Shown in pieces: positions 8,838 to 17,297 of a DNA stretch of 64,000 nucleotides; position 1 is the first letter of the stretch, and every line of letters begins with the position of its first letter. The DNA comes from Actinomadura violacea. GTDB lineage: Bacteria; Actinomycetota; Actinomycetes; Streptosporangiales; Streptosporangiaceae. Below the pieces are notes generated by a model. It was not told the DNA's origin and ran no database searches. It saw only the letters and a list, made by a program, of their open reading frames with translations. The DNA lies in assembly GCF_017573465.1 (NCBI RefSeq), contig NZ_JAGEPF010000004.1, positions 368,807-432,806 of the forward strand, in the 5' to 3' direction. A program made the translations under genes and the position numbers.

Positions 8838-9207
8838 CATCCCCGCGGAGGCGTGCGCCGTCCGCGTGGTCGACGCCGCGAAGGTCGCGCTCGTCTCCGC
8901 GTCGATGCCGGACGCGGAGACGGTCGGGGAGCTGGCGCAGGTGTTCGGGCTGCTGGCCGACCCGGGCCGGCTCCGGGTGATCACCGCGCTGCTGGAGGGC
9001 GGCGAGATGTGCGTGTGCGACATCGCCGCGTCCTGCGGGCAGTCGGAGTCGTCGGTGTCGCACGCGCTGCGGCTGCTGCGCGCCAACCGCGTCGTCCGGG
9101 TCCGCCGGGCCGGCCGGATGGCCTACTACCGGCTGGACGACTCGCACGTCCGGATGCTGCTCGATCTCGCCCTCGCGCACGTCGGCCACGGGGAGGACGG
9201 CACATGA
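8818..9207 (+). CDS. ArsR/SmtB-family metal-sensing repressor (CzrA-like)
   Basis: A 129-residue winged-helix repressor (HTH about residues 38-104). The alpha5 metal site is intact: D108-S-H110 followed by H121 and H124, with the exact D-x-H-x10-H-x2-H spacing of CzrA/SmtB zinc/cobalt sensors. A C65-V-C67 pair sits near the recognition helix, as in the alpha3 site of CadC/CmtR relatives, so a second thiolate site for soft metals cannot be excluded. Start ATG 8818 is supported by the -10 box 7 nt upstream and the operator over it. Its stop overlaps the CDF start (ATGA), so it is autoregulated with the pump. Metal loading would derepress the operon. Confidence 0.93.
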   Translation: MSSASDVIPAEACAVRVVDAAKVALVSASMPDAETVGELAQVFGLLADPGRLRVITALLEGGEMCVCDIAASCGQSESSVSHALRLLRANRVVRVRRAGRMAYYRLDDSHVRMLLDLALAHVGHGEDGT

Positions 9208-10232
9208 CCGCGAAGCCGGAGAACGCGCCGGAGCAGCACGGGCACGGCCATGGCCATGGGCACGGCCACGGGCACGGGCACGGCGTTTCCGCCAACGCGG
9301 ACCGGCGGCTGCTCGGCGGCGCCCTCGCGCTGATCGTCGTCTACATGGCGGGCGAGGTCGCGATCGGCCTGCTGGCCGGGTCGCTCGCCCTGCTCTCCGA
9401 CGCCGCGCACATGCTGACCGACGCGTTCGCGATCGCGCTGGCGCTGGTCGCGATGCGGATCGCGGCGCGCCCGCCGCAGGGCGGGTTCACGTTCGGGCTG
9501 CGCCGCGCGGAGATCCTGTCGGCGCAGCTGAACGGGCTGACGCTGATCCTGCTGGCGGCGTTCTTCGTCTACGAGGGCGTCCACCGGCTGATCAGCCCGC
9601 CGGACGTGCACGGCCAGTTCGTGTTCTGGACGGCCCTGGCCGGCATCGTGGTCAACCTCGGCGCGACGTGGCTGCTGAGCCGCGCGAACCGGACGAGCCT
9701 GAACGTGGAGGGCGCGTTCCAGCACATCCTGAACGACCTGTTCGCGTTCATCTCCACGGCGATCGCGGGCCTGGTGGTGTGGACGACCGGGTTCGCCCGC
9801 GCGGACGCGATCGCCTCGCTGGTGGTGGCGGCGCTGATGCTGAAGGCCGGGTACGGGCTGCTGCGGGACGCGGGGCGGGTGCTGATGGAGGCCGCCCCGG
9901 CGGGCATCGACCCGTCCGAGCTGGGCGCCCGGCTGGCGGAGCGGCCGTGCGTCGAGGAGGTGCACGACCTGCACGTGTGGGAGGTCGGCTCCGGCTATCC
10001 GGCGCTGTCGGCGCACGTGCTGGTGGACGCGAAGGGCGACTGCCACGCCGTCCGCCGGGACATGCAGGACGTGCTGCGCGACGCCTACGGGATCACCCAC
10101 ACGACCCTGGAGGTCGATCACGTGGACGGGCCGTCCCGGCACGGCCACTGCGAGGACTCGCACGGCCCCCGGCACGTGGGCGAGGCCGACCAGCCGCACG
10201 AGCACGCGGGCTCGGCCCCCTGCGACCACTGA
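9204..10232 (+). CDS. cation diffusion facilitator, Zn/Co/Cd efflux (CzcD/ZitB-like)
   Basis: A 342-residue CDF transporter that exchanges cytoplasmic divalent metal for protons. Six membrane helices (residues about 36-225) contain the two HxxxD metal-site motifs, H69-D73 (AHMLTDAF) in TM2 and H174-D178 (QHILNDLF) in TM5. This HD-HD pattern favours zinc with possible Co/Cd. The N-terminus has an uninterrupted run of His-Gly pairs (residues 12-27) and the C-terminus is also His/Cys/Asp-rich; both are likely metal-collecting tails. The C-terminal cytoplasmic domain (235-310) has HDLHVWEV. It is translationally coupled to the ArsR sensor. Confidence 0.93.
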   Translation: MTAKPENAPEQHGHGHGHGHGHGHGHGVSANADRRLLGGALALIVVYMAGEVAIGLLAGSLALLSDAAHMLTDAFAIALALVAMRIAARPPQGGFTFGLRRAEILSAQLNGLTLILLAAFFVYEGVHRLISPPDVHGQFVFWTALAGIVVNLGATWLLSRANRTSLNVEGAFQHILNDLFAFISTAIAGLVVWTTGFARADAIASLVVAALMLKAGYGLLRDAGRVLMEAAPAGIDPSELGARLAERPCVEEVHDLHVWEVGSGYPALSAHVLVDAKGDCHAVRRDMQDVLRDAYGITHTTLEVDHVDGPSRHGHCEDSHGPRHVGEADQPHEHAGSAPCDH

Positions 10233-10245
10233 CCGAACCTCGTTC

Positions 10246-10299
10246 ACTTGCGGCGTGTCGTCCTTAAGAGGCGCTTGATAAGGCCGACACGCCGCAAGT
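10246..10299. terminator. bidirectional terminator hairpin
   Basis: Perfect 15-bp arms (10246-10260 and 10285-10299), continued inside after one mismatch by CCTTA/TAAGG, leaving a 12-nt loop. It lies between the convergent CDF and amidohydrolase genes. There is no U-tract, as usual in actinomycetes. Confidence 0.8.
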
Positions 10300-10304
10300 C
10301 GACG

Positions 10305-11192
10305 TCAGAGGTCGAAGAGCTTGGCGGCGGCCTCCCAGCAGACGGCGCGGAGCCAGTCGTCGCCGAGGCCGAGGGCGGCGAGCGCCTCCAGCTGGTGGGC
10401 GTACTCGTAGGGGATGTTGGGGAAGTCGGTGCCGAGCAGGATCCGGCCCGCCAGCCCGAGGTCGCGCAGCCGCGGCAGCAGTTCCTGGGGGAACGTGCCG
10501 AGCCCGCCGGCGAACCGCGTGAAGGTCATCGTCGTGTCGAGGTGGACGCCGCCGTACCGGTCGGCAAGGTCGAAGAAGCCGCCGAACTCGGGCGCGCCGA
10601 GGTGGGCGATGATCGCGGTGAGCCGGGGGTGGCGCGCGAGCACGCCGGCGAACGGCCCGGGGCCGGTGAACCCGTGGGCGACCGGGCCGGACCCCGCGTG
10701 GACCAGGGCGGGCACGCCGGCCTCGGCGAGGACGCCCCACACCTCGTCCAGCTCCTTGGACCGGGGGTCGAAACCGCCGACCTGGAGGTGGACCTTGAAC
10801 ACGCGCGTCCCGGACTCCAGGGCCCGCCGCACGTAGGCGGCGGCACCCGGCTCGGGGTAGAACGTCCCGGTCTGCAGGCATTCGGGGACGCGGGCGGCGA
10901 ACTCGGCGCCCCACTCGTTCAGCGACTCGGCCATCCCGGGCCGGTGCGGGTACAGCAGCGCGGTGAACGCGCGGACGCCGAGGCCGCGCAGGAACGCCAG
11001 CCGCTCCTCCTCCGAGTCCCGGTACCGGATCGGCCACTCCGTGCCGATCAGGGGCCCGGCGTCGTCGAAGTACGCCCAGACCGCGCTCATCAGCCGCGGC
11101 GGCATGAAGTGGACGTGCGCGTCGATGATGCCGGGCAGCCCGAGCGCCTGCCAGAACGCGGGGACAGCGGAATCCGAACGAGGTTCAGTCAC
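10305..11192 (-). CDS. amidohydrolase 2-type metal-dependent hydrolase
   Basis: A 295-residue TIM-barrel hydrolase of the amidohydrolase-2 (aminocarboxymuconate-semialdehyde decarboxylase-like) group. The N-terminal metal motif HxH is in IIDAHVHFMPP, further ligands fit VHAGSGP and AHLGAPEFGG, and the C-terminal GTDFPNIPYEY supplies the catalytic aspartate. The GTG at 11192 (VTEPRSD) is chosen; the frame runs a little further upstream without better support. Such enzymes decarboxylate or hydrolyse small carboxylic or lactone substrates; the substrate here cannot be told. Followed by an esterase gene in the same orientation 69 bp upstream, possibly cotranscribed. Confidence 0.85.
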   Translation of the reverse strand: MTEPRSDSAVPAFWQALGLPGIIDAHVHFMPPRLMSAVWAYFDDAGPLIGTEWPIRYRDSEEERLAFLRGLGVRAFTALLYPHRPGMAESLNEWGAEFAARVPECLQTGTFYPEPGAAAYVRRALESGTRVFKVHLQVGGFDPRSKELDEVWGVLAEAGVPALVHAGSGPVAHGFTGPGPFAGVLARHPRLTAIIAHLGAPEFGGFFDLADRYGGVHLDTTMTFTRFAGGLGTFPQELLPRLRDLGLAGRILLGTDFPNIPYEYAHQLEALAALGLGDDWLRAVCWEAAAKLFDL

Positions 11193-11261
11193 GCCCCAGA
11201 CCCTAGCCGCAGCCCCGCGGGCCACCGGTCACGGCTCAGCCGATCACGCCTCTTCCCCGCC

Positions 11262-12197
11262 TCAGCCGATCGCGGCCAGCAGCGCCGGGAGGGCGGCGCG
11301 CAGCTCGCGCCGCCAGTACGGCCAGGTGTGCGTGCCGCGGTAGAAGTGCGTGGAGATCGGGATGCCGAGCTTCTTCAGCTTGCCCGCGAACTCGCGGGAC
11401 ACGGTGCCGGCGAGCGCCTCCACTACGTCGTGCGCGGTGCCGGGCCGCGGGTCGTAGGGCCCGGGACGCCCGTCCCCGGCGCTGACGTGCAGGTGGACGC
11501 CGGCGAGGCGGTCGGCGAGGTCGAACGGGTTGTGCTGCCGCCAGACGACGCGCTGCTCGTCGGGGTCGCCCCACACGTCCGTCCAGTCGCGGGCGGGCTC
11601 GGCGATCGCGACGGCCAGCTCCACGAGGTCGGCGACGTCGAGGCCACCCGGGTCGCGGTGCAGGGTGTGCACGGGGCCGCTGAACGAGGCGGCGGCGCGG
11701 AACAGGCCGCGGTGCCGCGCCGCGTAGGCGAGCGCGCCCATCCCGCCGGTCCCATTCCCGGCGACCGCGCGCTGCGTTCCGGCGCGGTATCCGCGTTCGA
11801 GTATCTGGCGCAGCTCGGCGAGATGGAACGTCTCCCACTTGGGCGCCCCGCCGTCGCCGCGATTCCACCAGTCGGTGTAATTCCCGCAGCGGCCGCCGTC
11901 CGGCATGACGACGATCACATCGCCGTCCTCGGTGAGGTCCTCGACCTCGCCGTGGTCGGTCCAGGCGGTGTGCCCGGCGCCCGCGCCGTGCAGCAGCCAC
12001 AGCACCGGCCAGGTCCGGGACGCCTCCCGTGACCAGCCCGGGGGCAGGACGAGCCGGGCGTGCACGACGCCGGCGAGGACGGGTGAGCGGACCGCCAGGT
12101 CCAGGACGCGGCGGCGGGGCCGGTGCTCGCCGACGACGGTCGCGCCGTCGTCGGCGGGTGCTGCGGACGGGGCGGCGCCCCCGGTGGCCATGGACAT
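11262..12197 (-). CDS. Ag85/esterase D-like alpha/beta hydrolase lacking the nucleophile serine
   Basis: A 311-residue protein with the antigen-85/esterase-D layout: PVLWLLHGAGAGHTAWTDHG near residues 64-83, an elbow at AVAGNGTGGMGAL, and a C-terminal histidine in GTHTWPYWR. In active members the elbow is GxSxG; here the residue at the serine position is Gly149 (G147-N-G-T-G151), with Thr150 next to it. The protein may be non-catalytic, or the threonine may act; this is inference. No clear signal peptide is seen. ATG 12197 is preferred because GACGGAAAAT precedes it; ATG 12215 in the same frame is the alternative. Upstream is an AT-rich promoter region shared with the divergent DagK gene. Confidence 0.8.
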   Translation of the reverse strand: MSMATGGAAPSAAPADDGATVVGEHRPRRRVLDLAVRSPVLAGVVHARLVLPPGWSREASRTWPVLWLLHGAGAGHTAWTDHGEVEDLTEDGDVIVVMPDGGRCGNYTDWWNRGDGGAPKWETFHLAELRQILERGYRAGTQRAVAGNGTGGMGALAYAARHRGLFRAAASFSGPVHTLHRDPGGLDVADLVELAVAIAEPARDWTDVWGDPDEQRVVWRQHNPFDLADRLAGVHLHVSAGDGRPGPYDPRPGTAHDVVEALAGTVSREFAGKLKKLGIPISTHFYRGTHTWPYWRRELRAALPALLAAIG

Positions 12198-12317
12198 ATT
12201 TTCCGTCCCGGTCATTCAGCTGTGGTTCACCGGTAATGTCCCCACTTCCCGCCATGTTTCAACGCGAAGTAATGGGTTTATAAAACAGCGGACCCGGAGG
12301 GCCGGGCGGCCGCCGGG

Positions 12318-12323
12318 TAGGGT
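12318..12323 (+). promoter_or_regulatory. -10 box upstream of the DagK-family gene
   Basis: TAGGGT fits the actinobacterial -10 consensus and would start transcription near 12330, giving a short leader before ATG 12356. No clear -35 element is visible. Confidence 0.4.
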
Positions 12324-12355
12324 GGCGCGAACGAGTGGAGGGCGGCCGAGTCGAG

Positions 12356-13342
12356 ATGCGGAGCAAAGCGGAGCTGGAGTCGGCGATCGGCAAGGGCGGC
12401 CGCGCGGTACTGGTGATCAACTCGCGGTCCCGGCGGGGCCGCCGGCTGTACGGCCGGGCGCGCCGCCTGCTGGACGAGGCCGGGATCGCGTTCGACCAGG
12501 TGTTCCCGGTGACCGATCCGACCCGGCTGCGCGAGCTGTTCGGCGACGTGCTGGCGCTGGAGCCCGACCTGGTCGTGGTCGGCGGCGGGGACGGGACGGT
12601 CGCCGAGGCGGTCGGGCACCTCGCGCACCGCGACATCGCGCTCGGCGTGCTGCCCCTCGGCACCACCAACAACTTCGCGCGCAGCCTGGAGCTGCCGCTG
12701 GACCTGCCCGGTGCGGTCCGGACGGTGGCGCTCGGCGGGCCGGGCGGCGGGAAGGTCGCCGACGTCGACGTCGGCTGGTTCGAGAGCACCGGCGACCCGC
12801 AGGGCGAGGGCCCGGGCGCCGACCGCGAGCACATCTTCGCGAACATGGTCAGCCTCGGCCTGTCGGTGCAGGTCGCGGGGCACGTCCCGCACCTGCTGAA
12901 GCGGTATCTGGGGCGTCCCGCGTACGCGATGACGGCCGCGGGGCTGCTGCCCCGGCACGAGGCGTTCACGGCCCGCGTCACGATCGACGGGGAGACGACC
13001 GAGTTCCGGACGCACCAGCTGAACATCGCCAACGGCGCGCACCACAGCGGGCAGCGGATCGCCCGCGACGCCAGCCCCGACGACCGGCTGCTCGCCGTCT
13101 ACCGGCTGGGCGACGAGCGGCGGCTGAAGCTGGCGTCCGCGACGGCCCGGCACGTGCTGACCGGGCCGTGGCGGTCGCTGGACGAGGACGCGTTCCTCAC
13201 CACCGCGCACGTGGAGATCGAGACGGACCCGCCGATGCGGGTGGACGTGGACGGCGAGATCCGCGGCCGGACGCCGGTGACGATCCGGCTGCGCGGCAAC
13301 GCGCTGCGGGTGATCGTCCCGCAGGCGTTCGACGACACCTGA
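12356..13342 (+). CDS. diacylglycerol kinase-family lipid kinase
   Basis: A 328-residue DagK/LCB5-family kinase that phosphorylates a lipid alcohol such as diacylglycerol using ATP. The nucleotide motif GGGDGT is at residues 76-81 within LVVVGGGDGTVAEAV, followed by LGTTNNFAR, both family signatures. The N-terminal region has INSRSRRGR, where most members have NP.SG. The C-terminal beta-sandwich includes VDVDGEI. ATG 12356 is chosen over GTG 12335 because GGAGGG lies at 12337-12342. Convergent with the P1 peptidase 30 bp downstream; a small GC-rich inverted repeat sits in that gap. Confidence 0.9.
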   Translation: MRSKAELESAIGKGGRAVLVINSRSRRGRRLYGRARRLLDEAGIAFDQVFPVTDPTRLRELFGDVLALEPDLVVVGGGDGTVAEAVGHLAHRDIALGVLPLGTTNNFARSLELPLDLPGAVRTVALGGPGGGKVADVDVGWFESTGDPQGEGPGADREHIFANMVSLGLSVQVAGHVPHLLKRYLGRPAYAMTAAGLLPRHEAFTARVTIDGETTEFRTHQLNIANGAHHSGQRIARDASPDDRLLAVYRLGDERRLKLASATARHVLTGPWRSLDEDAFLTTAHVEIETDPPMRVDVDGEIRGRTPVTIRLRGNALRVIVPQAFDDT

Positions 13343-13372
13343 TCCGCCCGGCGGAGCCGGCGGAACCGCCGG

Positions 13373-14482
13373 TCAGAGCACGCCGCGCGCCGCGAGCAGG
13401 TCTCGGAGCCGGTCGTGCGGGAGGGCGGGCGACCGGTGCCCGTCCCGCCCGACCATGGTGCGGGCGGCCAGCAGCGCGTTCAGCACGGCCTCCTCGACGG
13501 CCTGGACGACGGCCTCGAAGAACGGGTCGATCCGGTTCCACGGGACGAACCGCAGCGTCTCATAGCCCTCCTCCCCCGCCGGGAAGCCGCCGGTGAGCGC
13601 GCCCGTGTTGGCGGTGGAGAAGGCCAGGAAGATGTCGCCGGACGAGTGCTGCCCGTAGGTGCCGGTGCGGGCGAGGCCGAGCGGGACGCGGCGGGCGAGC
13701 GCGGTGCACTGCCCGGGGATCAGCGGCGCGTCCGTCGCGACGACCGCGATGACCGAGCCGGCGCCGGCGAGGCCGAGCCAGTCGGTGTCCTCCATCGGGT
13801 TGTCGTCGGCGAGGGCCGCGCCGGCCGGGACGCCGCAGACGGCGAGGTCCTTGCGGGAGCCGAAGTTAGCCTGGACGAGCGCGCCGACCGTGTAGGCGTC
13901 GCCGCCGTACCGCACGACCCGCGAGGACGTCCCGTTGCCGCCCTTGAAGCCGTAGCAGTTCATGCCGGTCCCGCCGCCGGCGTTGCCCTCCTCGACGGGG
14001 CCGCCGCGCGCCGCGTCCAGCGCCTGGACGGCGTGCTCGGGGCGCACGTGGGCGCCGCCGATGTCGTTGAGGTAGCCGTCCCAGGTCTCGGCGACGACGG
14101 GCAGCATCCAGTCCTGCGACCCGGGGCACTCGCGGAGCATCCACTCGATGGCGCCGCGGTGGCAGGCGCCGACCGCGTGCGTGTTGGTGATCAGGACGGG
14201 CGTGTTCAGCGCGCCGGTCTCGGCGAGCCAGTGCGAGCCGGTCATCTCGCCGTTGCCGTTCAGCGAGTGCACCCCGGCCGCGCACGCGTCGCGCAGGCCG
14301 GTGCGGCCGCGCGGGAGCAGCGCCGTGACGCCGGTGCGGACGGGGCCCTCGCCGGTACGCAGCGGGCCGTCCCCCGAGACGAGCGTGACGGTGCCGACCT
14401 CGACGCCGGGCACGTCGGTGATCGCGTTGAGCGGGCCGGTGTCGCCGGGCAGCGGCAGGCCGAGGGCGCGGGCGCGGGTCAT
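13373..14482 (-). CDS. P1-family (DmpA-like) aminopeptidase
   Basis: A 369-residue Ntn-type peptidase of family S58/P1, which self-cleaves to expose an N-terminal serine and then removes N-terminal residues from small peptides, amides or esters (L-aminopeptidase/D-esterase). Family blocks are GNAGGGTGMNCYGFKGGNG, RVVRYGG and SVIAVVATDAPL. By comparison with DmpA, cleavage should fall between G242 and S243 at the start of the last block. No signal peptide, so cytoplasmic. Coupled to the TetR gene upstream by a 4-bp overlap at 14479-14482, so the regulator likely controls it. It is also next to a divergent amino-acid permease, suggesting uptake and processing of small peptides or amides. Confidence 0.9.
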   Translation of the reverse strand: MTRARALGLPLPGDTGPLNAITDVPGVEVGTVTLVSGDGPLRTGEGPVRTGVTALLPRGRTGLRDACAAGVHSLNGNGEMTGSHWLAETGALNTPVLITNTHAVGACHRGAIEWMLRECPGSQDWMLPVVAETWDGYLNDIGGAHVRPEHAVQALDAARGGPVEEGNAGGGTGMNCYGFKGGNGTSSRVVRYGGDAYTVGALVQANFGSRKDLAVCGVPAGAALADDNPMEDTDWLGLAGAGSVIAVVATDAPLIPGQCTALARRVPLGLARTGTYGQHSSGDIFLAFSTANTGALTGGFPAGEEGYETLRFVPWNRIDPFFEAVVQAVEEAVLNALLAARTMVGRDGHRSPALPHDRLRDLLAARGVL

Positions 14483-15105
14483 GTGTCACCTTCCGGGTCG
14501 AAGTCGGCGGGGTCGCGGCCGGTGGCGTCGGCGGCGTAGCCGCGCAGCAGCCGGGCGGCGTGCGCGGCGTCCACGGCGGGCACGGCGTTGACGATGTGCA
14601 GGCCGTACCCGTCCTCCAGCGCCACGAGCGTACGCGCGATCTCGGCGGCGTCCCGGGTGAGCCGGAACGCGCCGGTGGCGGCGCCGGACTCCAGGATCGC
14701 GGCGTAGATGCCGACCTGCCGCTCGAACAGCCGGATGTGCTCGGCGGCGTAGGCGGGGTCGCGGCGGGAGACGGTGCCGAGCTCGTACAGCAGCACGCAC
14801 AGCTCGTCGCCGGGTCCGGACGGCAGGCCGCTGGCGATCATCGCGGCGAGCCGGCGGCGCGGGTCCGGCGCGCCGCGGACCGCGTCCTCGCGGGCGGCGC
14901 AGAACCGGTCGACGGCCTCGCGCTGCACCTCCCGCAGCAGGTCGGCGAGCGTCGGGAAGTAGTACAGGACGGAGCCGGGCGACATCTGCGCCCGGTCCGC
15001 CACGTCGCGCAGCCGCAGCCCGAGCATGCCGCGCTCGGCGACCGCGCGGCGCGCGGCGCCGACGAGCTCGGCGCGCTTCTCGGCGGCCCTGCTGGGTCGT
15101 GCCAT
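14479..15105 (-). CDS. TetR-family transcriptional repressor
   Basis: A 208-residue TetR regulator. The N-terminal HTH (residues about 10-56) reads LRLRDVADRAQMSPGSVLYYFPTLADLL, a textbook TetR DNA-binding helix pair. The C-terminal part (60-200) is the ligand and dimerisation domain. ATG 15105 is chosen over GTG 15111 because GGAG lies at a better distance (9 nt). It precedes and overlaps the P1 peptidase gene and is divergent from the APC permease, so it probably represses both from the 150-bp intergenic region; the perfect inverted repeat at 15206-15238 is a candidate operator. Confidence 0.9.
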   Translation of the reverse strand: MARPSRAAEKRAELVGAARRAVAERGMLGLRLRDVADRAQMSPGSVLYYFPTLADLLREVQREAVDRFCAAREDAVRGAPDPRRRLAAMIASGLPSGPGDELCVLLYELGTVSRRDPAYAAEHIRLFERQVGIYAAILESGAATGAFRLTRDAAEIARTLVALEDGYGLHIVNAVPAVDAAHAARLLRGYAADATGRDPADFDPEGDT

Positions 15106-15205
15106 GCCCACATTCTCCGAAGATCATTCAGACAATTCAAGTCAGGGCGGCGAGGAGAACATCCGAGACCAAGACGTTATCCGAGATGCGCTTGACCCGA
15201 CCGCC

Positions 15206-15238
15206 CGGGGTTCTTTGACACTCGTTCAAAGAACCCCG
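15206..15238. promoter_or_regulatory. perfect 13-bp inverted repeat before the permease gene
   Basis: Arms 15206-15218 and 15226-15238 are perfectly complementary with a 7-nt spacer. It ends 19 bp before the permease ATG (RBS GGGAGG at 15241-15246). TTGACA within it (15215-15220) resembles a -35 box. It could be the TetR operator or, in RNA, a hairpin just ahead of the RBS that acts as an attenuator. Confidence 0.55.
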
Positions 15239-15257
15239 TCGGGAGGTGCCCACCCCC

Positions 15258-16676
15258 ATGGCCGCATCGAACCTCCGCCCGCCGGCCGCCGCCGGCCGTC
15301 CCCCGGCCCTGCACCGGGGGCTGCGCACCCTCGGCGCGCTGCTCATCGTGCTGTCCGCCGTCACGCCCGCCTCGTCGGTCTTCATCATCGCGCCGGGGGT
15401 GATCGGCCAGGCCGGCACCGGCGCGTTCTGGAGCTTCGCCGCGGCGGGCGCCGTCGGCGTCCTCATGGCGTTCGTGTACGCCGAGCTGTCCTCGGCCTAC
15501 CCGCTGACCGGCGGCGAGTACGCCATCGTCGGCCGCACCCTCGGCCGGCTGCCCGGCTTCGTGGTGCTCGGGCTGATCCTGATCACCCAGCTGCTGATCC
15601 TCGCGGTGATCGCGCTCGGCGCCGGCACCTACCTCGGCGTGCTCGTGCACGGCCTGGACGGCCCGGTCGTCGCGGCGCTCGCGGTCGCCGTCGCCACCGT
15701 CGTCGCGATCTTCGACATCAAGGTCAACGCCCTGGTCACCGGGGTCTTCCTGGCGATCGAGATGGGCGCGCTGCTGGTGCTGTCCGGGCTCGGTCTCCTG
15801 CACGTGGAGCGGCCGTTCACCGACCTGCTCGCGCACCCGGTCGCGGCGGCGGACGGCGGGGGCCTCGCCGCCACGTCCGCCGGGCTGATCGCCGCCGCCA
15901 CCGCCGTCGCGATCTTCGCCTACAACGGCTACGGGTCCGCGGTGTACTTCGGCGAGGAGACCCACGACGCGCCGCGCGCCGTCGCCCGCACCATCCTGTG
16001 GGCGCTCGGCATCACCGTCGCCGCCGAGCTGATCCCGATCACCGCCGTCCTGCTCGGCGCCCCCGACCTGAAGGAGCTGCTCGGCTCCGACGCGATGATG
16101 GAGTACTTCATCACCGCGCGCGGCGGGCACGCCCTCAACACGGTGATCAGCCTGGCGATCGCGCTGGCCATCCTGAACGCGGTCATCGCGATCATGCTGC
16201 TCACCGCCCGGCTGATCTTCAGCTCCGGCCGGGACGGCACCTGGACGCCGCGGATCGACGGCGCGCTCACCGCGCTGCACCCCCGGTTCGGCACCCCGTG
16301 GATCGCCACGGTCGTCACCGGCGCGCTGAGCGCCGCCGCCTGCTTCCTGAACGAGAAGTTCCTCCTCGTCGTCACCGGCACGTCCCTTGTCGCGGTGTAC
16401 GCGGCGCTGTGCCTCGCCGTGATCGCGGGGCGCCGCAACGGGACGACCGCGCACGCGAAGTACCGGATGCCGCTGTTCCCGGTCGCACCCGTCGCCGCGC
16501 TCGCCGCCCTCGCGTACGTGATCTACCAGAACGCCAAGGACCCCGAGGTCGGGCGGCCCAGCCTGCTCGTCACGGTCGTGGTGATGGCGGTGTCGGCGGG
16601 GTACTTCGCGCTCGTCCTGCGCCGCCGCGGCGGCTGGGAGCTGAAGGGCGGGCAGGACGGCGAGGAGGCGGGCTAG
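15258..16676 (+). CDS. APC-superfamily amino-acid permease
   Basis: A 472-residue inner-membrane permease with about 12 hydrophobic helices. The first helix carries a substrate-binding-type unwound segment (AVTPASSVFIIAPGVIGQAG), and TM3 has TGGEYAIVGRTLG; both fit the APC/amino-acid permease family. It should cotransport an amino acid or amine with protons. RBS GGGAGG is 11 nt before ATG 15258; GTG 15246 lies inside that RBS and is unlikely. Divergent from TetR-P1 peptidase. Its stop overlaps the stop of the convergent PadR gene (CTAG at 16673-16676). Confidence 0.9.
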   Translation: MAASNLRPPAAAGRPPALHRGLRTLGALLIVLSAVTPASSVFIIAPGVIGQAGTGAFWSFAAAGAVGVLMAFVYAELSSAYPLTGGEYAIVGRTLGRLPGFVVLGLILITQLLILAVIALGAGTYLGVLVHGLDGPVVAALAVAVATVVAIFDIKVNALVTGVFLAIEMGALLVLSGLGLLHVERPFTDLLAHPVAAADGGGLAATSAGLIAAATAVAIFAYNGYGSAVYFGEETHDAPRAVARTILWALGITVAAELIPITAVLLGAPDLKELLGSDAMMEYFITARGGHALNTVISLAIALAILNAVIAIMLLTARLIFSSGRDGTWTPRIDGALTALHPRFGTPWIATVVTGALSAAACFLNEKFLLVVTGTSLVAVYAALCLAVIAGRRNGTTAHAKYRMPLFPVAPVAALAALAYVIYQNAKDPEVGRPSLLVTVVVMAVSAGYFALVLRRRGGWELKGGQDGEEAG

Positions 16677-17227
16677 CGCTCGTCGGCCATGACGTAGTCG
16701 CCCGCCTCCAGGCGCTCGATGAGGCCCTCCGCCCACCGCATGGCCGAGTCGGCGGAGTGCACCCACCAGCCGAGCAGCTCGTGCAGGTGGGCCGGGTCCG
16801 CCGGCGCCTCGTACAGCGGCATGACGTTGGCGCGCCGGGCCGCCAGGCCCTCCAGCCGCTGCCGGAGCAGCTCGACCGCCTCGGGACGGGTCAGCTCGGC
16901 CAGGAAGGCGAGCCCGGCCGTCAGCATCTCCGGGTGCCGGACGTCGACCGTCGAGATCGCGCAGCGCAGCAGCCGGAAGAACTCCTCCCGGCCCGCGCCG
17001 GTGATCTCGTAGTCGGTGTGCGGCGGCCCGGCGTCGCTCTCCTCCACGTCGTGCGCGAGCAGCAGGCCCTCCTTGGCCAGCTGCCGCAGCGCGTGGTAGA
17101 TCGAACCGGGGTTCACGTGCGCCCACTCGTCCGAGCCCCAGGAGATCAGCTCCCGGCGGACCTCGTACCCGTGGGCGCGGCCGAACCGCCGCACCCCGCC
17201 GAGGACCAGCAGCCGCGTCGCCGACAT
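16673..17227 (-). CDS. PadR-family transcriptional regulator
   Basis: A 184-residue winged-helix regulator. Residues 1-85 match PadR: RLLVLGGVRRFGRAHGYEVRREL, then VNPGSIYHALRQLAKEGLL and a YEITGAG wing. Residues 95-184 form the helical PadR C-terminal (Vir_act_alpha_C) dimerisation domain. ATG 17227 is chosen; GTG 17233 two codons upstream is possible, with an AAGG-like RBS. Usually such proteins repress a nearby efflux or detoxification gene, but no such gene is adjacent on this strand apart from the aldo/keto reductase 70 bp upstream. Confidence 0.88.
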   Translation of the reverse strand: MSATRLLVLGGVRRFGRAHGYEVRRELISWGSDEWAHVNPGSIYHALRQLAKEGLLLAHDVEESDAGPPHTDYEITGAGREEFFRLLRCAISTVDVRHPEMLTAGLAFLAELTRPEAVELLRQRLEGLAARRANVMPLYEAPADPAHLHELLGWWVHSADSAMRWAEGLIERLEAGDYVMADER

Positions 17228-17297
17228 TCTCACCCTTCCCTGTCCGAGCCGACGTTCAGGGTAGAGCCTGCGGCGGGTCCTCGCGTCGCGGGCCGCG

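Noticed and set aside
9235..9290. Short tandem GGCCAC/GGGCAC repeats as a microsatellite
   Set aside because: They encode the His-Gly metal-binding tail of the CDF pump and need no other explanation.
9126..12032. Open frames opposite the CDF, amidohydrolase and esterase genes
   Set aside because: No recognisable domain, no RBS or promoter, and composition typical of antisense reading of GC-rich genes.
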